64,000 nucleotides of DNA from contig JAKOGI010002149.1 in NCBI GenBank assembly GCA_029747015.1, positions 1 through 64,000 of the forward strand, written 5' to 3'. Positions 49,267 through 62,737 of this stretch are shown here, piece by piece; within the stretch, counting starts at the first letter, position 1, and each line of letters opens with the position of its first letter. The translations under genes were made by a program, and so were the position numbers. The DNA is from Carnegiea gigantea. Lineage: Eukaryota; Streptophyta; Magnoliopsida; Caryophyllales; Cactaceae. The notes beneath the pieces were generated by a model. That model was not told the origin of the DNA. It searched no databases and saw nothing but the letters and a program-made list of their open reading frames with translations.

Positions 49267-50055
49267 TTGCTCGCCACAACCCCACGCGTCTGGTACAGAC
49301 CGAACATTCCAGACCCCCTCTCCACTGCTCCTCTCTCTCTCTCTTCCCCTGTCTCAGCCACGCTACTCCTCCCCCTGTTCCACAATGAAAATCATGCTTC
49401 TCTCTCCTTCCCTGTGTCTGCCTTATCCGCGTTGCTCTTCCTTTTCGCATTCACAGAGAAAAGAGAGGAGATCGAAGTGTGCTATCAATGGAAGTCAGAC
49501 CTGGGTAGTTCGAGCTTCGGCCGCCTGTGCTATACAGCGATTCGGTCTGAGCCTTCTATGAAGCCCTTATCAGGTGTGGTTGTTCCTCATCATAATTTCG
49601 CTCTGTCTTGCTCTGTTTTGGGTAGATCTGAGAGGTTTTTTGTGTTATTGGTTGATTCAAGTGTGCTCTTGGTCGTTTGGCATTTCCAAATCCATTTTAC
49701 CATCCATCTTTTGAGTGATTGTACGGCTTGGTGTTGCCAATGTCAAAACCGTCATCAAACTCGTCCTCATTTTGACCCTCCTCATGATGATAATGAGGTT
49801 GGTGTTGGGAAGAGCCACCAACACCAGCCCCTACCTCAAGGTATGATTCAGAACGAACTTAATATGTGGACAACGGGGTTGTCCCAGAGCCAGCTGTCGT
49901 CATCGCTGATATCTTCCGCCCTTATTGTGCCTCTATCTCTTCAACCTCCTCTTTTAGAACCCTCAAGCGATCCGCTTGATCAGGGAGAAATGGCCCCTCC
50001 TTTTGTGTATGGGGGAGCACAAAACTATACGGAGCCACCTTCCCTGCAAAATTAG
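49267..50055 (+). other. 262-codon open frame in the Helitron leader, unrecognised
   Basis: A single uninterrupted plus-strand frame, with Leu/Ser/Pro-rich composition and no domain I know. The base composition is less AT-rich than nearby DNA. A shorter frame is open on the opposite strand. It could be leader sequence, a captured host fragment, or chance. I would not call it a gene without transcript support. Confidence 0.2.
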
Positions 50056-53000
50056 AAGAGAATTGGAGGGGGAATGAAGCGAAAAAAAGGAACCCTCACA
50101 AATTGAAATGGTTAATTGAAATCAACAGCAATGAAAATTGGGGCAAAATTGGGGTAAACTCGGAAGCCTCAGCATTCAATCCAGATATGTTTGCACAATC
50201 TTTCTTTTATTTTACCTTTGATTTTTTTAAAAAAAAAATCTTACTCAGTTTTGCACAGGTCGCTCGAATTGAAGGTGAACAGAAAGAAGCTCAGATCTGA
50301 GGATTGAATCCAGATATGCTGTTTCGGATTTCCAGATATGTTACACAATTTCTCTTTTATTTCACCTTTTATTTTTTAACATATATTCTGACTCGGTTAT
50401 GATATGGTTTCCCACCTCCCTCAGACTCATAAGCACTCACAAACTCCTCCCCTCTCTCCAACACAGTCACAACTTATAACTGCTCATTGCTCAGCCCTCA
50501 CGTTCTCCTGAAACGGCTAAGTGGTTTTGGTTTTGCAACTCTATCAATTCCCCCAGTCTCACATCTGATCTCACAACATCCTCTCCCATCTCATATATCT
50601 TTTGCAATTAATCAACTGAATTCTTCCAAATATATTTCCAAAGGATTATGATCTTGCTAGGTATGCATAATCCTCACGTTCTCTTGATGGTGTTTGCTTC
50701 TGATTTTTGTTTTTTTCTTTCACTTCGTTCTTTGCATTCTTGGTTCTGTGGGTTGTTTCAATTTCAATTACACACAATTCATCTAATGTACGCATAATCC
50801 TCGCGTTCTCTGAAGTTGATTATTTGTTTCACCTGAATCTGTGCATTCTTGGTCCTGGGGGTTGTTTCAATTTCAATTTTTCTCCCACAACATCCATCGA
50901 CCATATGAGCAAGCGAAGACTAATGTATTTCAATTTTTCTGTTGCAGGATACTTTGGAGCTCATCTTTTCAAACCTGTATTTAAAGCTCAATCCCCTCTA
51001 ACTGTATGTATTGGCCTTTCACAATTCGTGATATATTCGCAACAGGCTAATTCCTGATGTAAAACCCTATTGGGAAGGGGGGTTTTCCCAATGCGTTTTG
51101 CTTCTGATGTTTTGAATTCTGCGCATTCTTTAAAGTGCTGTGAGGCTCAAACTTTGTATTGAGATTCGGTAGTAGTGTGATGCTTGATTTGTAGGAAGGC
51201 CCTAGTGGGATGCTATTGAATTCTTTACTGAGTAAATGTTGTGTTTAGGGATTGTTGTGAGGTAGGGTTAAATTTTGAGTTTCAAAGTCCAGGAAACCAT
51301 GATGGTTAACTGGTGGGGGAGGATGCAGTTTAACTATCATTTTTTGTTGGAAAGAAACCTTTGGGACATCACTTATCATGGCCTTTGTGGATGTTTATTA
51401 TTTATTTGATGTGATCGAATTAAATGACCCAATCAATTTTATTTTTCTCACTTATGTTTATCGATCTATTTGATATTATCTATGTTTTAGGCACATAGAA
51501 GGTGAGTCACTTTCAAAGTACCATATAGTCATTGCTCTTGCATTTATATATAGCAGGGTATTGATGAATTTTACTTTCTTTTTCTTTTAGCATTTTCTCT
51601 GTTTAAAATTGGTGAACTTGGTGTGTTCTTAGTTCGTAATTAGTGTCTTCTTCATGAAAATCTATGGGAGGGGGTTGCTGGGGGGTACAAAATTGCTTAT
51701 TCAGTTTATTCGTCCATTGCTGTAGCCCATCTTGCGATGACTGTGCATACACTAAGGTTTACCAAGAGTGTTTATGTTATTGTTGATTATGGCTTACTGC
51801 TTTGACTGTCAGTTAATTATAATATTAGCATTTAATGTCCTCATAAAGTGATGCATACCGTCAGTAGCTAAGGAGATTGTTGCAAAGATTGCGAAATAAA
51901 CGACTTCTCAGGCTCCTAGCGTAGCTTCCTAATTGAATATGAAAAGATGACGAATATGTTGTTGGGCTTTCACTCATTTGTAAATCAAATTCTAGCTACT
52001 AACTAGTTCACATTCAGAACTCATATGCACATTCCTGCACTGCTCTTGCATTTATGTATAGCAGAAAAACTTTATTCAAATTTTGCTCTTTGGAAGTAAT
52101 TGTTCAACTGTGCGTGTACAAATCGAGACCTCCATTCTATAAGTCCAACCCAATTACAACCACATCTATACTAATTGCAATTGTAAAATATATATACTAC
52201 ATACAAGCATAAATTATAGGCAACTTCATATAGGATTGAGTAAAAATTATTATAAATTTGAGTCTATGGGATGAGGAAGCTCACTCATTTTGGTGGACAT
52301 TAGTTAGTGTCTCTTTGGGGGTGGGGGAATTTAGTTTTTTTTTGGGGGGGGGGACCATGCAAACAACGCGTGGACTTAAGAAAATTAACATAGATTAATA
52401 TATATGCCACTTCAATTTCGTAAATTTGAGAAAACCATATAAATTGCATGATTTTGGGGATAAAATTTTAAATAAGTTCTCTACAACCATATAATTTGCA
52501 TATTTTTGGGGCTAAATTTTAAAACACTGATAAGTTCTCTTACTTTGTTAGCTAATTTTGTTCTCCATTTTGTATCTACATACCACAGATTCAAAGCATT
52601 CATTGTAGATGATTGTGTACATATATTATATATTACTGACGGTAGGCAATGGGCTTTACCAGGCACTTAATTTAGCCCCTTCTCCATTACAGGTCCTTCT
52701 GTAGTACTTCACATTCGATAATAACATTAATCTTTCTATTCATCTTTAGAGTTGATATAGTTTTTATTTGGAAGACGGGGTCTGCGTTATCGAATACTGT
52801 GGTGGTGGAGAGTCATGTGAATGTTCAAAATTTCTGACTTCACTTTTAGACTATGTGCAATTTCAACTATGTTTCATCTATGTTGGCCAATTTGTTTCTG
52901 ATGTTTGAATATGTTGTTCATATTAATAAGCAACAAAAAAAAATTGAATTTACATGTTAATCCATAATATTCACTAGCAGTTAATCCTATTCTATCAATA

Positions 53001-54111
53001 ATTTTAGATAAATTTATATCTATGATACATATACATCCAGACCCCGTGACAGCGGGACCCACACTGGGAGTTATTGTATAATATATATACACATGCGAAA
53101 GTTAGATATGTACAATAATTCATCTTAAATTCTGTATGGTTAGATTAATACTGTCGTTGCCCAACTTGAGATCTCAGTGCTAAGAAAATTATCTTTGTTG
53201 TGTTCTGTTTTTTCTTTGACAAGCACATAAAATAAAGTTTGCATTCTTTTCTCGCAGGCGTGCCCTCAATATTGATATTTGTTGAGGTTAGCTTATCATA
53301 TTACTATACTCATTACGTTCCCGTATTCTCCTTTGTTTGTATTCCATTGCTTTAAAATTTCCTTCTGGGAATAATATGCACATATGGTGCGTTAATATTT
53401 GGGTATTATTATGCACATATTTGTCACCAATATATGAAGTATAGTATTCATTATAAACAAGATATCGATATTAACATTAGAGCTTTCACCTGTTTTACAG
53501 ATAATCCATTGTGTACATGTCCACATGAATTAAAACCAACAATTGATATGTATTGTTGCAAATGTTCATAAATTCATATTTATCCATACATTCATAAATA
53601 ACCACATTGGTATTGTTGTAAATGTGCATTGGTATTGTTGTAACAAGGAAGTAAATTAATAACCACATTCGTCTATAGAAGTTCATTGGTATTGTTGTAA
53701 ATGTTCACATGTGAACACCTTTCACTATATTTATGATATTTTAAAAATGTTAGGATTAAGGGAATTTTTACAAGTATAATTTTACAAATTCGAAACATGT
53801 ATATGTATGTATGTTATTCTTCCCATTATCAAATTACTTTAATGAAAGACCGCAATGTGTGCTTCATTTTTTTTTTTTTGGTTGAATTAGATTACTCAAT
53901 ATAACTTGCCCTTCATATTCATATTAGTGGAGGTTAGTTTGTGGTATTATCATACTCATTATGTCCGCATATTATTTTTTGTTTTGATTCCATGTTATGC
54001 AGTGGTTACTACATACATTATCATAATATTTATGAGGTAAATAATATAGCTATGCTTCCCAAATCTGTGCTTCATAATAACACACCATATGGGGGGAAAA
54101 CATGTTACTAT
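50056..54111. other. Helitron 5' region, no gene recognised
   Basis: About 4 kb of AT-rich sequence between the leader frame and the nested foldback element. No domain is recognisable on either strand. A T-run followed by a G-run is at 52337-52352. Confidence 0.4.
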
Positions 54112-55107
54112 GGCTCTGATCTTTTTGTGGGTAAATTTGATAGTCAAAAGATTGAAGTGGGTTGAAGTAGGCTCTGTTCTTTTATTGTTTGATTTTTTCC
54201 ATTTTTTATTTTATTTTCATTTTCTACTTTCTATCTTATATTGTCTCAAATTTAAAATATTTATTTTTTAGTTCCTTTTTTTGTTTGTTGTTTTTTTCTT
54301 TATTTTTTTATTTCTTTATTTCTGTAGTTCTTTAGTTTTTTAATGTTCACTTTTGTCCTTATTTTTTTGTCTGTTTTTATTTTCTTTCTTATTTTTTAGT
54401 TTCTATTTTTCCTTCTTATTTTTTATTTTTCTATTTTTGATTTCTCTTTCCTATTTTGTAATTTTAATTTTTTAAATTTTAAATTTTAAATTTTAAATTT
54501 TAATTTTGATTTTCATTTCTTTGTTTTCAATTTATTTATTTTAATTTTAATTTTAATTTTGACTTTAAAAAACAACAAAAATAACAAATAACAAAATAAC
54601 ATAATGAATAAAAGATAGATCATAAAATTAAAAACCCTAAAAAAATTAAAAACCAAAAATTAAATATAAGAGTTAAAAACTAGAACAATAAAAATTGCAA
54701 AAATTATTATAAAATAAAAACAAAAATAACGAAATACAGAACACAAAAATAAAAAATACAAACTAATAAATAAATACACAAAAATAAACCAAAAAAAATT
54801 AAAAATTAAAAATAAAAATAATAGAAACAAAAATTAAACACACAAAACAATAAAACAATAAAAAATAAAAACAGAAAATCATTAAACAATAAAAAATGCC
54901 CAAAAATGAAAACAAAAACAAAATTTTGAAAATACAAAATAAAAGTTGAAAATAATAACAAAAAATAGGGTTGGGTTGAAGTTGGTTGAAGTGGGTTGAT
55001 GTAGATTGCAGATGGTATTTTTTTCCAAGTGGATTGAAATAGGTTGAACTAGGTTCAAGTGGGTTGCGATTGATAAATTGTAATTGAATCACGAAAAGGA
55101 CAGAGCC
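54112..55107. mobile_element. Foldback element (E), GTTGAAGT family, nested in Helitron
   Basis: The left end GGCTCTGATCTTTTTGTGG matches the inverted right end GGCTCTGTCCTTTTCGTGA. Next to each end are GTTGAAGTGGGTTGAAGT-type arrays; the centre is T-rich then A-rich, again an imperfect palindrome. A second end-like string (GGCTCTGTTCTTTTATTG) at 54169 suggests one more nested end. The element stops about 97 bp before the Rep start codon and so may disturb its promoter. Confidence 0.75.
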
Positions 55108-55203
55108 AAAATATCCTATTTGTGCAATTAATTCTGCTTCACCAAACACCATAATGATAAAATTTTAGCTAATAATAATGTACATAATTCGTCTGAAGTA
55201 GTG

Positions 55204-58200
55204 ATGGAAACCCCAACCGGAAGTGGTGACATCACTGTAAGAAGGCTTCGAGCGAGACTTGCTCGACAAAATGCAAGACGGAGGCTATTTAGCTGCCGTC
55301 ATCCAGATCACACCCAATCGCACTTCATCGCAGAACGTGAGCAGTATCAGTCACAATCTAGAGAAATTCAACTAGCAATTGCACGTAGCACTCCACCTGC
55401 AAGAAGGTTCGTAAACCGTTGGAATTTCACGGGAAGTTTGGTTTCCTGTGGGCACTATTGCGCGGCCATGTGGTTGGATGAGAGAGTCGGAAGAGGTAGT
55501 GTTTCACAACCTCGATTCATGCTTTATTGTCAAAGTGGACGTATTATGTTACCGGCGTTGCCCCCGCCTCCTCCACTACTAGACACATTATTGAATGACC
55601 CCAATTTTCTTGACAATATAAGAATGTATAACTGCATGTTATCATTCACATCAATGGGTGGGTCTATCGATTACTCAGTAATGGATGGGCATGGTCCTTA
55701 CTCCTTCAGAATAGGTGGGAACAATTACCACCGAATTGGATTTTTATTCCCTACACAAGGAGAACGATCCAAATTTGCTCAACTATATGTCTATGACACA
55801 CATGCCGAAGTGCGAAATTGATGCAGCGCGTTAAATAGACAACAAAGTGAACGAGGAGTTGATAAGCAAACCTTACAAGATTTACAGCATATGCTTGACA
55901 TTGTGAACCCTTATGTGAAGGTTTTTCGCAATGCACGTGATATATTTGAGGCTGATAATGTGATTAATTTAAGCATTCGCATTATTAAAGCACGTCCTGG
56001 AAGACAGTATACATTACCCACTGTGGACGAAGTTGCAGCGCTCATAGTCGGAGGTGATGTTGGAGACGAAGAGCACCGGGATATTACTGTTCGAAAAATA
56101 GGCGGAAGTTTACAGTGAATATATGAAACCCAACCATCGTATATGCCTCTTCAATACCCACTGCTATTCCCATGGAACAGATGGTTGGGCAGCTTACATT
56201 GCATATGTGGGGGGATCAAGCACTGCTCGAGGAACGGTGACAATGAGAGAATTTTATGCATTTCTCATACAGTTTAGGGTTGATGAAGGAAACATTCTAC
56301 TTCGATGCGGTAGATTGTTCCTTTAATTTATAGTTGATTGTTATGCTGCGATTGAGGCTTGGAGGTTATTATATATAAAAATCCGCCAAAGTACACTTCG
56401 TGCAGAATTATACAGCGGGTTGCAAGATGCTATCACTGCTGGTGAAAATGATGCCCATGCAGTGGGGAGAAAGTTAGTATTACCTGCTTCACTCACAGGT
56501 GGGCCCCTCTATATGAGACAATATTTTCTGGATGCAATGGCCATTTGTAATCAAATGGGCTATCCAGAATTTTTTATCACATTCACCTGCAATCCTAATT
56601 GGCCGGAAATCCAGGAAGCTTTAGCACAACAACCAGGCCAACATGCGAATTACAGACCAGATATTGTTGCTCGAGTATTTCGCTTAAGGCTAAAAGAGCT
56701 AAAACGAGACTTCAAAGAGAGAAATCTTTTTGCAAAGTCATAGCAGGTATTGTTGTTATCTAATTATGCCATGTACTTTGGAGATTCTAAAATCTCAATC
56801 GTACTTTATTCATGGTCATTTATTTAAATCCTCATAACCTATACTCCTCTGTTGCATATATAGATATACATGTTATTGAATTTCAAAGACGAGGATTACC
56901 ACATGCCCATATATTATTAACCCTTGCAAGTGAAGATAAGCCCACATGTGCCGAAGATATTGACCATATAATATGCGTAGAGCTCCCTGATGAAAACACA
57001 GACCCCCTCGCATTTGAAACTGTTACAAGACATATGATTCATGGTCCATGTGGCACTGACATCCCGTACGCTCCATGCATGGATGGTAACACGTGCACAA
57101 AGCATTACCCAAAGACTTTTTGTGATATGACCATTGTTGAAGAAAATGTTTTTGTGAAATACAAGCGTCGGGATGATGGTCGAAGTGTAACGGTTCGTGG
57201 TAAGAGAATGGACAACAGATGGGTAATACCATATAACCGTGATATGTGTTTGAAATATGATGCACATATTAATGTTGAGCGGTGTGCACAGAAGAAGGTC
57301 ATTAAGTACCTTCATAAATACATGCATAAGGGAGCTGATAGAGCAACCATAGTCCTCGAAGATAATGTCCATAACCCTGAACATGGAATTGGTCCTTCTA
57401 ACTATGAAGATGTCAATGAAATTAAACAGTACTTGGATTGTCGTTATGTGTCACCGGTGGATGCTGTTTGGAGAATATTTGAATTCGAGATCACGCAACG
57501 TTATCCATCTGCTGAACTATTGCGGTACCACTTGCCGGGGCAACAACATGTTGTATTCAATGATCATGATGAACTTCATAGGGTTGTGGAAGAAGGAGGA
57601 CATAGGGTTACTATGCTTATAGGATGGTTCATTGCGAATATTGAAGATACCGAAGCAAGATATCACACTTACACAACATTCCCTTCTTATTATGTATGGA
57701 ATAAAAGAATGAGGAAATGGACTAAAAGAAAACAAAGGGTATGCATCGGTCGACTGCCCTATGCTCACCCAAATATGGGCAAGAGATACTATCTGCGAAT
57801 GTTGTTGCACATTGTTTAGGGAACTACGTCATATGAGGATTTAAGAACCGTCAGCGGAATTTTATATTCAACTTTTAAGGAAGCTTGCTTGGCACGAGGA
57901 CCGGTAGATGCTAATGAGTGGCATGAGGCACTAGCAGAAGCATCCCTATGGGCAACAGGAGCTGAACTTCGAAGTATGTTCTGTTCAATGCTAATGTTCT
58001 CAGAAGTGTCTGACCCCCATCGATTGTGGGAACAACATTGGGAAGACCTCACTGATGATTTACAGAGACGAATACAAAGAGATCTCAGAGATCACAGTTT
58101 ACAGATTAGTGTGAAATAACGACAAGACCTTGGACTTTACGAAATTGAGATGATTTTGAATAAGAATGGTAGATCTTTGAGGGACTTCCCTCCTATGCCT

Positions 58201-59790
58201 CTGCCTTCACCTAATCTGCTGCATCAACTTGGTAACAAACTTATCAGAGAACAGCTTGATTATGATCAAGAACAAGAGAAACATAACCTTGAGATGTTAC
58301 TACCAACATTAAATACAGATCAAATGCGAGTTTTCCAATCTGTTATTCACGCGGATGAACATGGAGAAGGAGGTTACTTCTTTGTTTATGGTAGTGGGGG
58401 GACTGGGAAAACTTATCTTTGGAAAACTATTGTAACACATTTTAGATCAAAAGGCTTGACAGTGCTATCCGTGGCATCCTCAGGAATAGCTGCATTATTA
58501 TTGCCTTTTGGAAAAACAGCTCATTCGATATTTAAGATACCAATTGATGCAGATGAGACATCTACATGTTCTATTTCTAAACAGTCTGAATTAGCACAGC
58601 TAATTAGGGAAACATCACTTATCATATGGGATGAGGCTCCCATGATCCATCGCTACACGGTAGAAGCAGTTGAGCGGTCTTTACGAGATCTATGCAATCA
58701 GAACCAAATATTTGGGGGGAAAATGGTCATTTTTGAAGGTGATTTCAGGCAAATACTTTCTGTTGTTGCAAAGGGCACTAGAGCAGATATTGTTGCATCT
58801 TCAATATCAAGGGCAACATTTTGGTCTTACTGCAATATTCAACATCTTAGAACCAACATGCGGCTCATGCATTCAAATTTAAGTGACAATGAACATGAGC
58901 GGTTGCGGAGTTTTGCAGAATGGACTTTGAATGTTGGTAATGGTCGTGTGCGAGGATACTCATTTCTTGGTGGTATTGAACTGGATTGGATAGAGATTCC
59001 AGAAGAATTTCTCATTAAGAATGACACCAACAGCCTCAAAAATTTGATCGAATTTGTGTACCTAGGTTTGGTAGAAAGATACAAAGACGAGTCATACTTT
59101 CAAGACCATTGCATATTGGCCCCCTTAAACACCGATGTGGATGAAATAAATTCCAAGGTTCTATCAATGGTTCCTGGTAGTAACCATACATACCTGAGTT
59201 CTGACACATTCCTGCCAAGTAATATTGCTTCTGTTATTGATGACATTAATCCACCAGAGATGTTGCATGGTATGAACTTTTCAGGATTCCCGAATCATGA
59301 TGTACAGTTAAAAGTTGGTGTCCCTGTTGTTCTACTGAGAAATCTTGACCCATCAATAGGGTTATGCAATGACACTCGCTTGATTATTGAAAGACTTGGC
59401 ACTAAGGTTGTTCAAGCCAAAATCTTGACCGGAAGAAATATTGGGCAAGTAGTGACTATTGCACGAGTTGACTTAAGTCCTTCAGCTAAGGACTCATCAT
59501 TTGCCTTGAAAAGAAGGCAATTCCCTCTTAAATTGGGTTTTGCAATGACTATTAATAAAAGTCAAGGTTAAACATTGCATTATGCAGGAGTTTATCTTTC
59601 AAAACCTGTGTTCTCCCACGGTCAACTATATGTAGCTATATCTCGCGCCACCTCTCCTTTAGGGCTGAAGTTCTTAATTTGCAACAAAAGGGATGTGCCT
59701 CATAATATGACTAAAAATATTGTCTACCGTGAAATTTTTAATGGCATTCCTGATGCTTGGTTAGTCCCTTTTCTTCCATGTAATAATGAT
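55204..59790 (+). pseudogene. Helitron Rep/PIF1 helicase, disrupted
   Basis: Encodes the replication initiator and 5'-3' helicase that drive rolling-circle transposition. Order: N-terminal domain (GPYSFRIGGNNYHRIG), Helitron_like_N (GLQDAITAGEND, GGPLYMRQYFLDAMAICNQM, FFITFTCNPNWPEI), HUH nuclease with GLPHAHILL (the HxH is at 56902-56910) and the two-tyrosine motif KYLHKYMHKG (57304-57333), then the PIF1 helicase with Walker A GSGGTGKT (58390-58413) and Walker B IIWDEAPM (58621-58644). Catalytic residues are all present. In-frame stops lie at 55819, 56116, 56324, 56741, 57817, 58117 and 59569, and a frameshift near 56172. The stop at 59569 replaces the conserved Gln of SQGQTL. A frame change or short intron near 56745-56865 separates the N-terminal domain from the HUH motif. 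No active product is expected from this copy. Confidence 0.92.
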
Positions 59791-59885
59791 CTTCTCTACA
59801 TTCATATAGATTTTATTTCCTATCATGATGTGTTCACTACATTAGATTATACTAATCTATTTTTTTTTGTATTAATGGTTACAGA

Positions 59886-62070
59886 TATGTCAGGTTCAGT
59901 GCATACTTCTATGCCTATATGTGCCATCAACCCGTGCAATAGATCGGTCACCCTAATTGTTCGACTCATGCGATCAATGATGGTTCGAGTATATGAGCAA
60001 CGCACATTGTGGAAAGTTATATTCATGGACTATCAGGTATTGGTTTATTGAAGTTGCTAAAAATTTCCCCACCATGTACAAGTATATTGCTTATCAGTGG
60101 AGTTGATTGTTTTATAGTGTGATGAGATATTCGCCAGCATAGAAGGCGATACTCAAATTAACCAATGGTGATCTATACTCGATACTGGCAAAGTTTACCA
60201 CATCTCCGGGCTCTTGGTTGATGCTGCGACAGATGGAGAAAGGAATGTGATAAAGAATAATTTGAAGTTGATTTTTACACCGCGATCGAGACTCCTTGGT
60301 GTGGTTGAGAATTGTCCTGATATTCCTCACCAGCACCTACCACCTTGTGTGCCATTCACTGATGTCCCTCGGCATCTAAGAACACGTGACAATGTTGTAG
60401 GTACGTATAACTAACACGGTCAACTTAAGTACCTATATTTCTATATGCATTTCCTCTCAATTACCTGTAACATTTTCACATCATTTTGTTGTACAGACGT
60501 CATCGACATGGTAGTGGCAATATCGCCATTAGAAACGATAAGGAACAGGGGCATGGCTAGGCGCGAATTATTACTTTCTGATATGCAGTATGTATTTCCA
60601 TTAGTATAGATTTTTCCTTTTCTATTACATATTACTCTCCCTAATAATATTGGTACATCTAATTCTTATATGTAGCATGCGCCCATTGAGGCTAACTTTA
60701 TGGGGCAATTTCGCGGAAGTTGAGGGCACCCATCTTCAGCAACATTTGGGTACTGAAATTATACTTCTTGCTTCTAGAGTGCACATTAGAGATTATCAAG
60801 GCACAATCACATTTAATTCATATACTTTCACCCCATCAAATTGTTTACCATCACTATTGTGGTATACTTTATTAATATGTTTTCTTGCATAAAATATACT
60901 TTTAGGAATATCGGTTTCTACTTTACCAATTAGTAGATTGTTGCTTAACCCGGACATTCAAGCAACAGAAGATTTTGAAGAATGGTATATACAACCAACA
61001 ACATTAGTTTTAATTCCCATTTCCCCTATAAGTTATATATACTTCATCTCACACATGTTACCCTCCCTACATGTATTAGGGTCTCTGGCACTAAGGGTGT
61101 GGTGACCTATTTTGATTTCATGTGTAAGAGAATATTACGTGTGTACAATCTAGAGAAGTTGTTCGACACTCGAAGGATTAGATTATATGAACATGCATCT
61201 ACGCGAAATGTAAGCTAGAAATTTCCCTTACAAATGTAACTTTATGCTTGCATATATTCTTTTAACAAAACATAATCTTTACAGTTCACAATATGCAGGT
61301 TAGATATTGCCGATTTTTTGCATACGTCATTGAAATTCACCCGTTGATTTATGATGCCTGCACTAATTGCAAAAAAAGTGATCACTCTTACGTATTCTCT
61401 CTGAATGTACCTTACTGTACATGTCAATCTCCAAATTTGACACAAAAGAGGTTTGCATACTTGATTGCCTATTGTTATGTACTTTGTTCTACTTTTCCGA
61501 ATACATGTTTGCATTATTAAAACCGTCATGTGCTATTTAAAATTATAGGTATATCTTCAGAGTTCTCTTGCAAGATAGTACAGGTTGTAGAGAGTTTACT
61601 GTTCTTTATGAGGATGCTCGAATTCTTTTGTATACAACCACTGCCCAGTTGGATGTGTATGCATCGCAGGTATTACAATTTTTCCTACGTATCACAGTTA
61701 ACATAGTTTATTCTTTTATTATTGACTATCCTGTGTTAATATTTTCTACAGCCATATGGACATCTATCGCTTTATGCGATTATAGATGATTACATAGGTC
61801 AACCATGGGTATTTGTCATGGAGCCCCCACGTCACTATGAAGTAGAAGTTCCTATCACTTTGATTGCACCAGTACATTGGGAGGAAGAGGTTTATTACTT
61901 ACGAAAGACTAATGTTAGGTACACCAGGTAGATCACGTGCACATATAAACTTCGACCCCATAATTGTTATTCAAATTATTTCTAAAACTTTAATTCCTCT
62001 GTAGGTATAGAAGAAGGAGGTGGATTCTTCGTTATTGGCGTGATACATTAGCTGCTCATCATGTTATTTA
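59886..62070 (+). pseudogene. RPA1-like OB-fold gene of the Helitron, intron-containing and decayed
   Basis: Plant Helitrons often carry a single-strand DNA binding protein related to replication protein A subunit 1. Exon-like blocks: MSGSVHTSMPICAINPCNRS with SVTLIVRLMRSMMVRVYEQR (to about 60037), GDEIFASIEGD and ILDTGKVYHISG (60119-60205), FTPRSRLLGVVENCPDI (60275-60325), a block ending near 60400, PLRLTLWGNFAEVEGTHLQQ (60680-60745), LLNPDIQATEDFEEW (60940-60985), a zinc-ribbon-like part (DACTNCKK at 61350-61373, with a second CxC near 61420), and a final block ending VFVMEPPRHYEVEVPI and YWRDTLAAH. Introns with GT...AG borders separate most blocks. At least one frameshift (about 60168) breaks it. 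Exact exon borders are not set. Confidence 0.7.
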
Positions 62071-62312
62071 GCGTGTTTTTGTTTTGTCATAAACACTATT
62101 TAATATTTCTATCATATTGTTATAGACCTTTTTCTAAGTCATGTGGTTTTTAGTAGTTCATCCCAATGATTATATATAAAGTTGCTATCCACATATATTT
62201 TTCATTTATTATTCCATCATCTTTCCTAAATTATTATATTAACTATGTCTACAATGGCTATCGGTTCATTACTTGTATAGTATATGTTATGAAATGTCTA
62301 CTTTAATATGCA

Positions 62313-62338
62313 CCGTGCATAGCACGGGTCCAGACTAG
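62313..62338 (+). other. Helitron 3' terminus: hairpin plus CTAG
   Basis: A 6-bp perfect stem (CCGTGC/GCACGG) with a 3-base loop stands seven bases before CTAG. In Helitrons this hairpin is the termination signal for strand transfer. The next base is T, as expected for the target. Confidence 0.9.
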
Positions 62339-62737
62339 TTTGTAGGAAAAGGAATCAATTATTTTCTTGACAAGTACATATCCGGATTTTAATCACGTAG
62401 TTTCAATTTCACCCACTTTGAGCATTATCTGTTAGCATAGGAAATTCCCTCTAAAGTCTTAATGTTTTCAATTGCGTCGCCTTTACTATACCTGTAATGT
62501 GTTTTTTTTTTCATTAAGCTAATGGATGACTATTATTTATAACTATACATTATACTTTAATATGCCAATTGGTACAACTACATATATAATAGGCTTCTAT
62601 CACGAATATAAAAAATTTTCAATTTAATTAGTTATTTAGATTGGTTATGAGGGAAGGGTTAATAATTCAATATGCTCATGTGTATGTATGAGTCAAGCAA
62701 CATATGCACCATTGTCTTGTATATTAGACAATTAAGT

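Larger units (their letters stand above)
49057..62338 (+). mobile_element. Helitron, about 13.3 kb, both termini present
   Basis: The 5' end is TCTATATTAATACATAATAG directly after AAA, followed by CCGTTAGATC motifs common near plant Helitron starts. The 3' end has a hairpin (CCGTGC 62313-62318, loop ATA, GCACGG 62322-62327), seven bases, then CTAG (62335-62338) followed by T. Insertion between A and T with no target duplication is the Helitron signature. Inside are a HUH-Rep/PIF1-helicase gene and an RPA-like OB-fold gene, both on the plus strand and both disrupted. A foldback element (54112-55107) is nested in the 5' part. The 3' border is firm; the 5' border is supported by its form and by the A/T rule, but a nearer start cannot be excluded. 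Confidence 0.8.

Noticed and set aside
49002..49450. Minus-strand frame of 127 codons across the Helitron 5' end
   Set aside because: It crosses the element border at 49057 and has no recognisable domain; the match to a host gene was not seen.
56917..57384. 155-codon minus-strand frame with other minus frames to 57302
   Set aside because: Shadow of the Helitron Rep/helicase reading frame; the plus strand has the conserved motifs.
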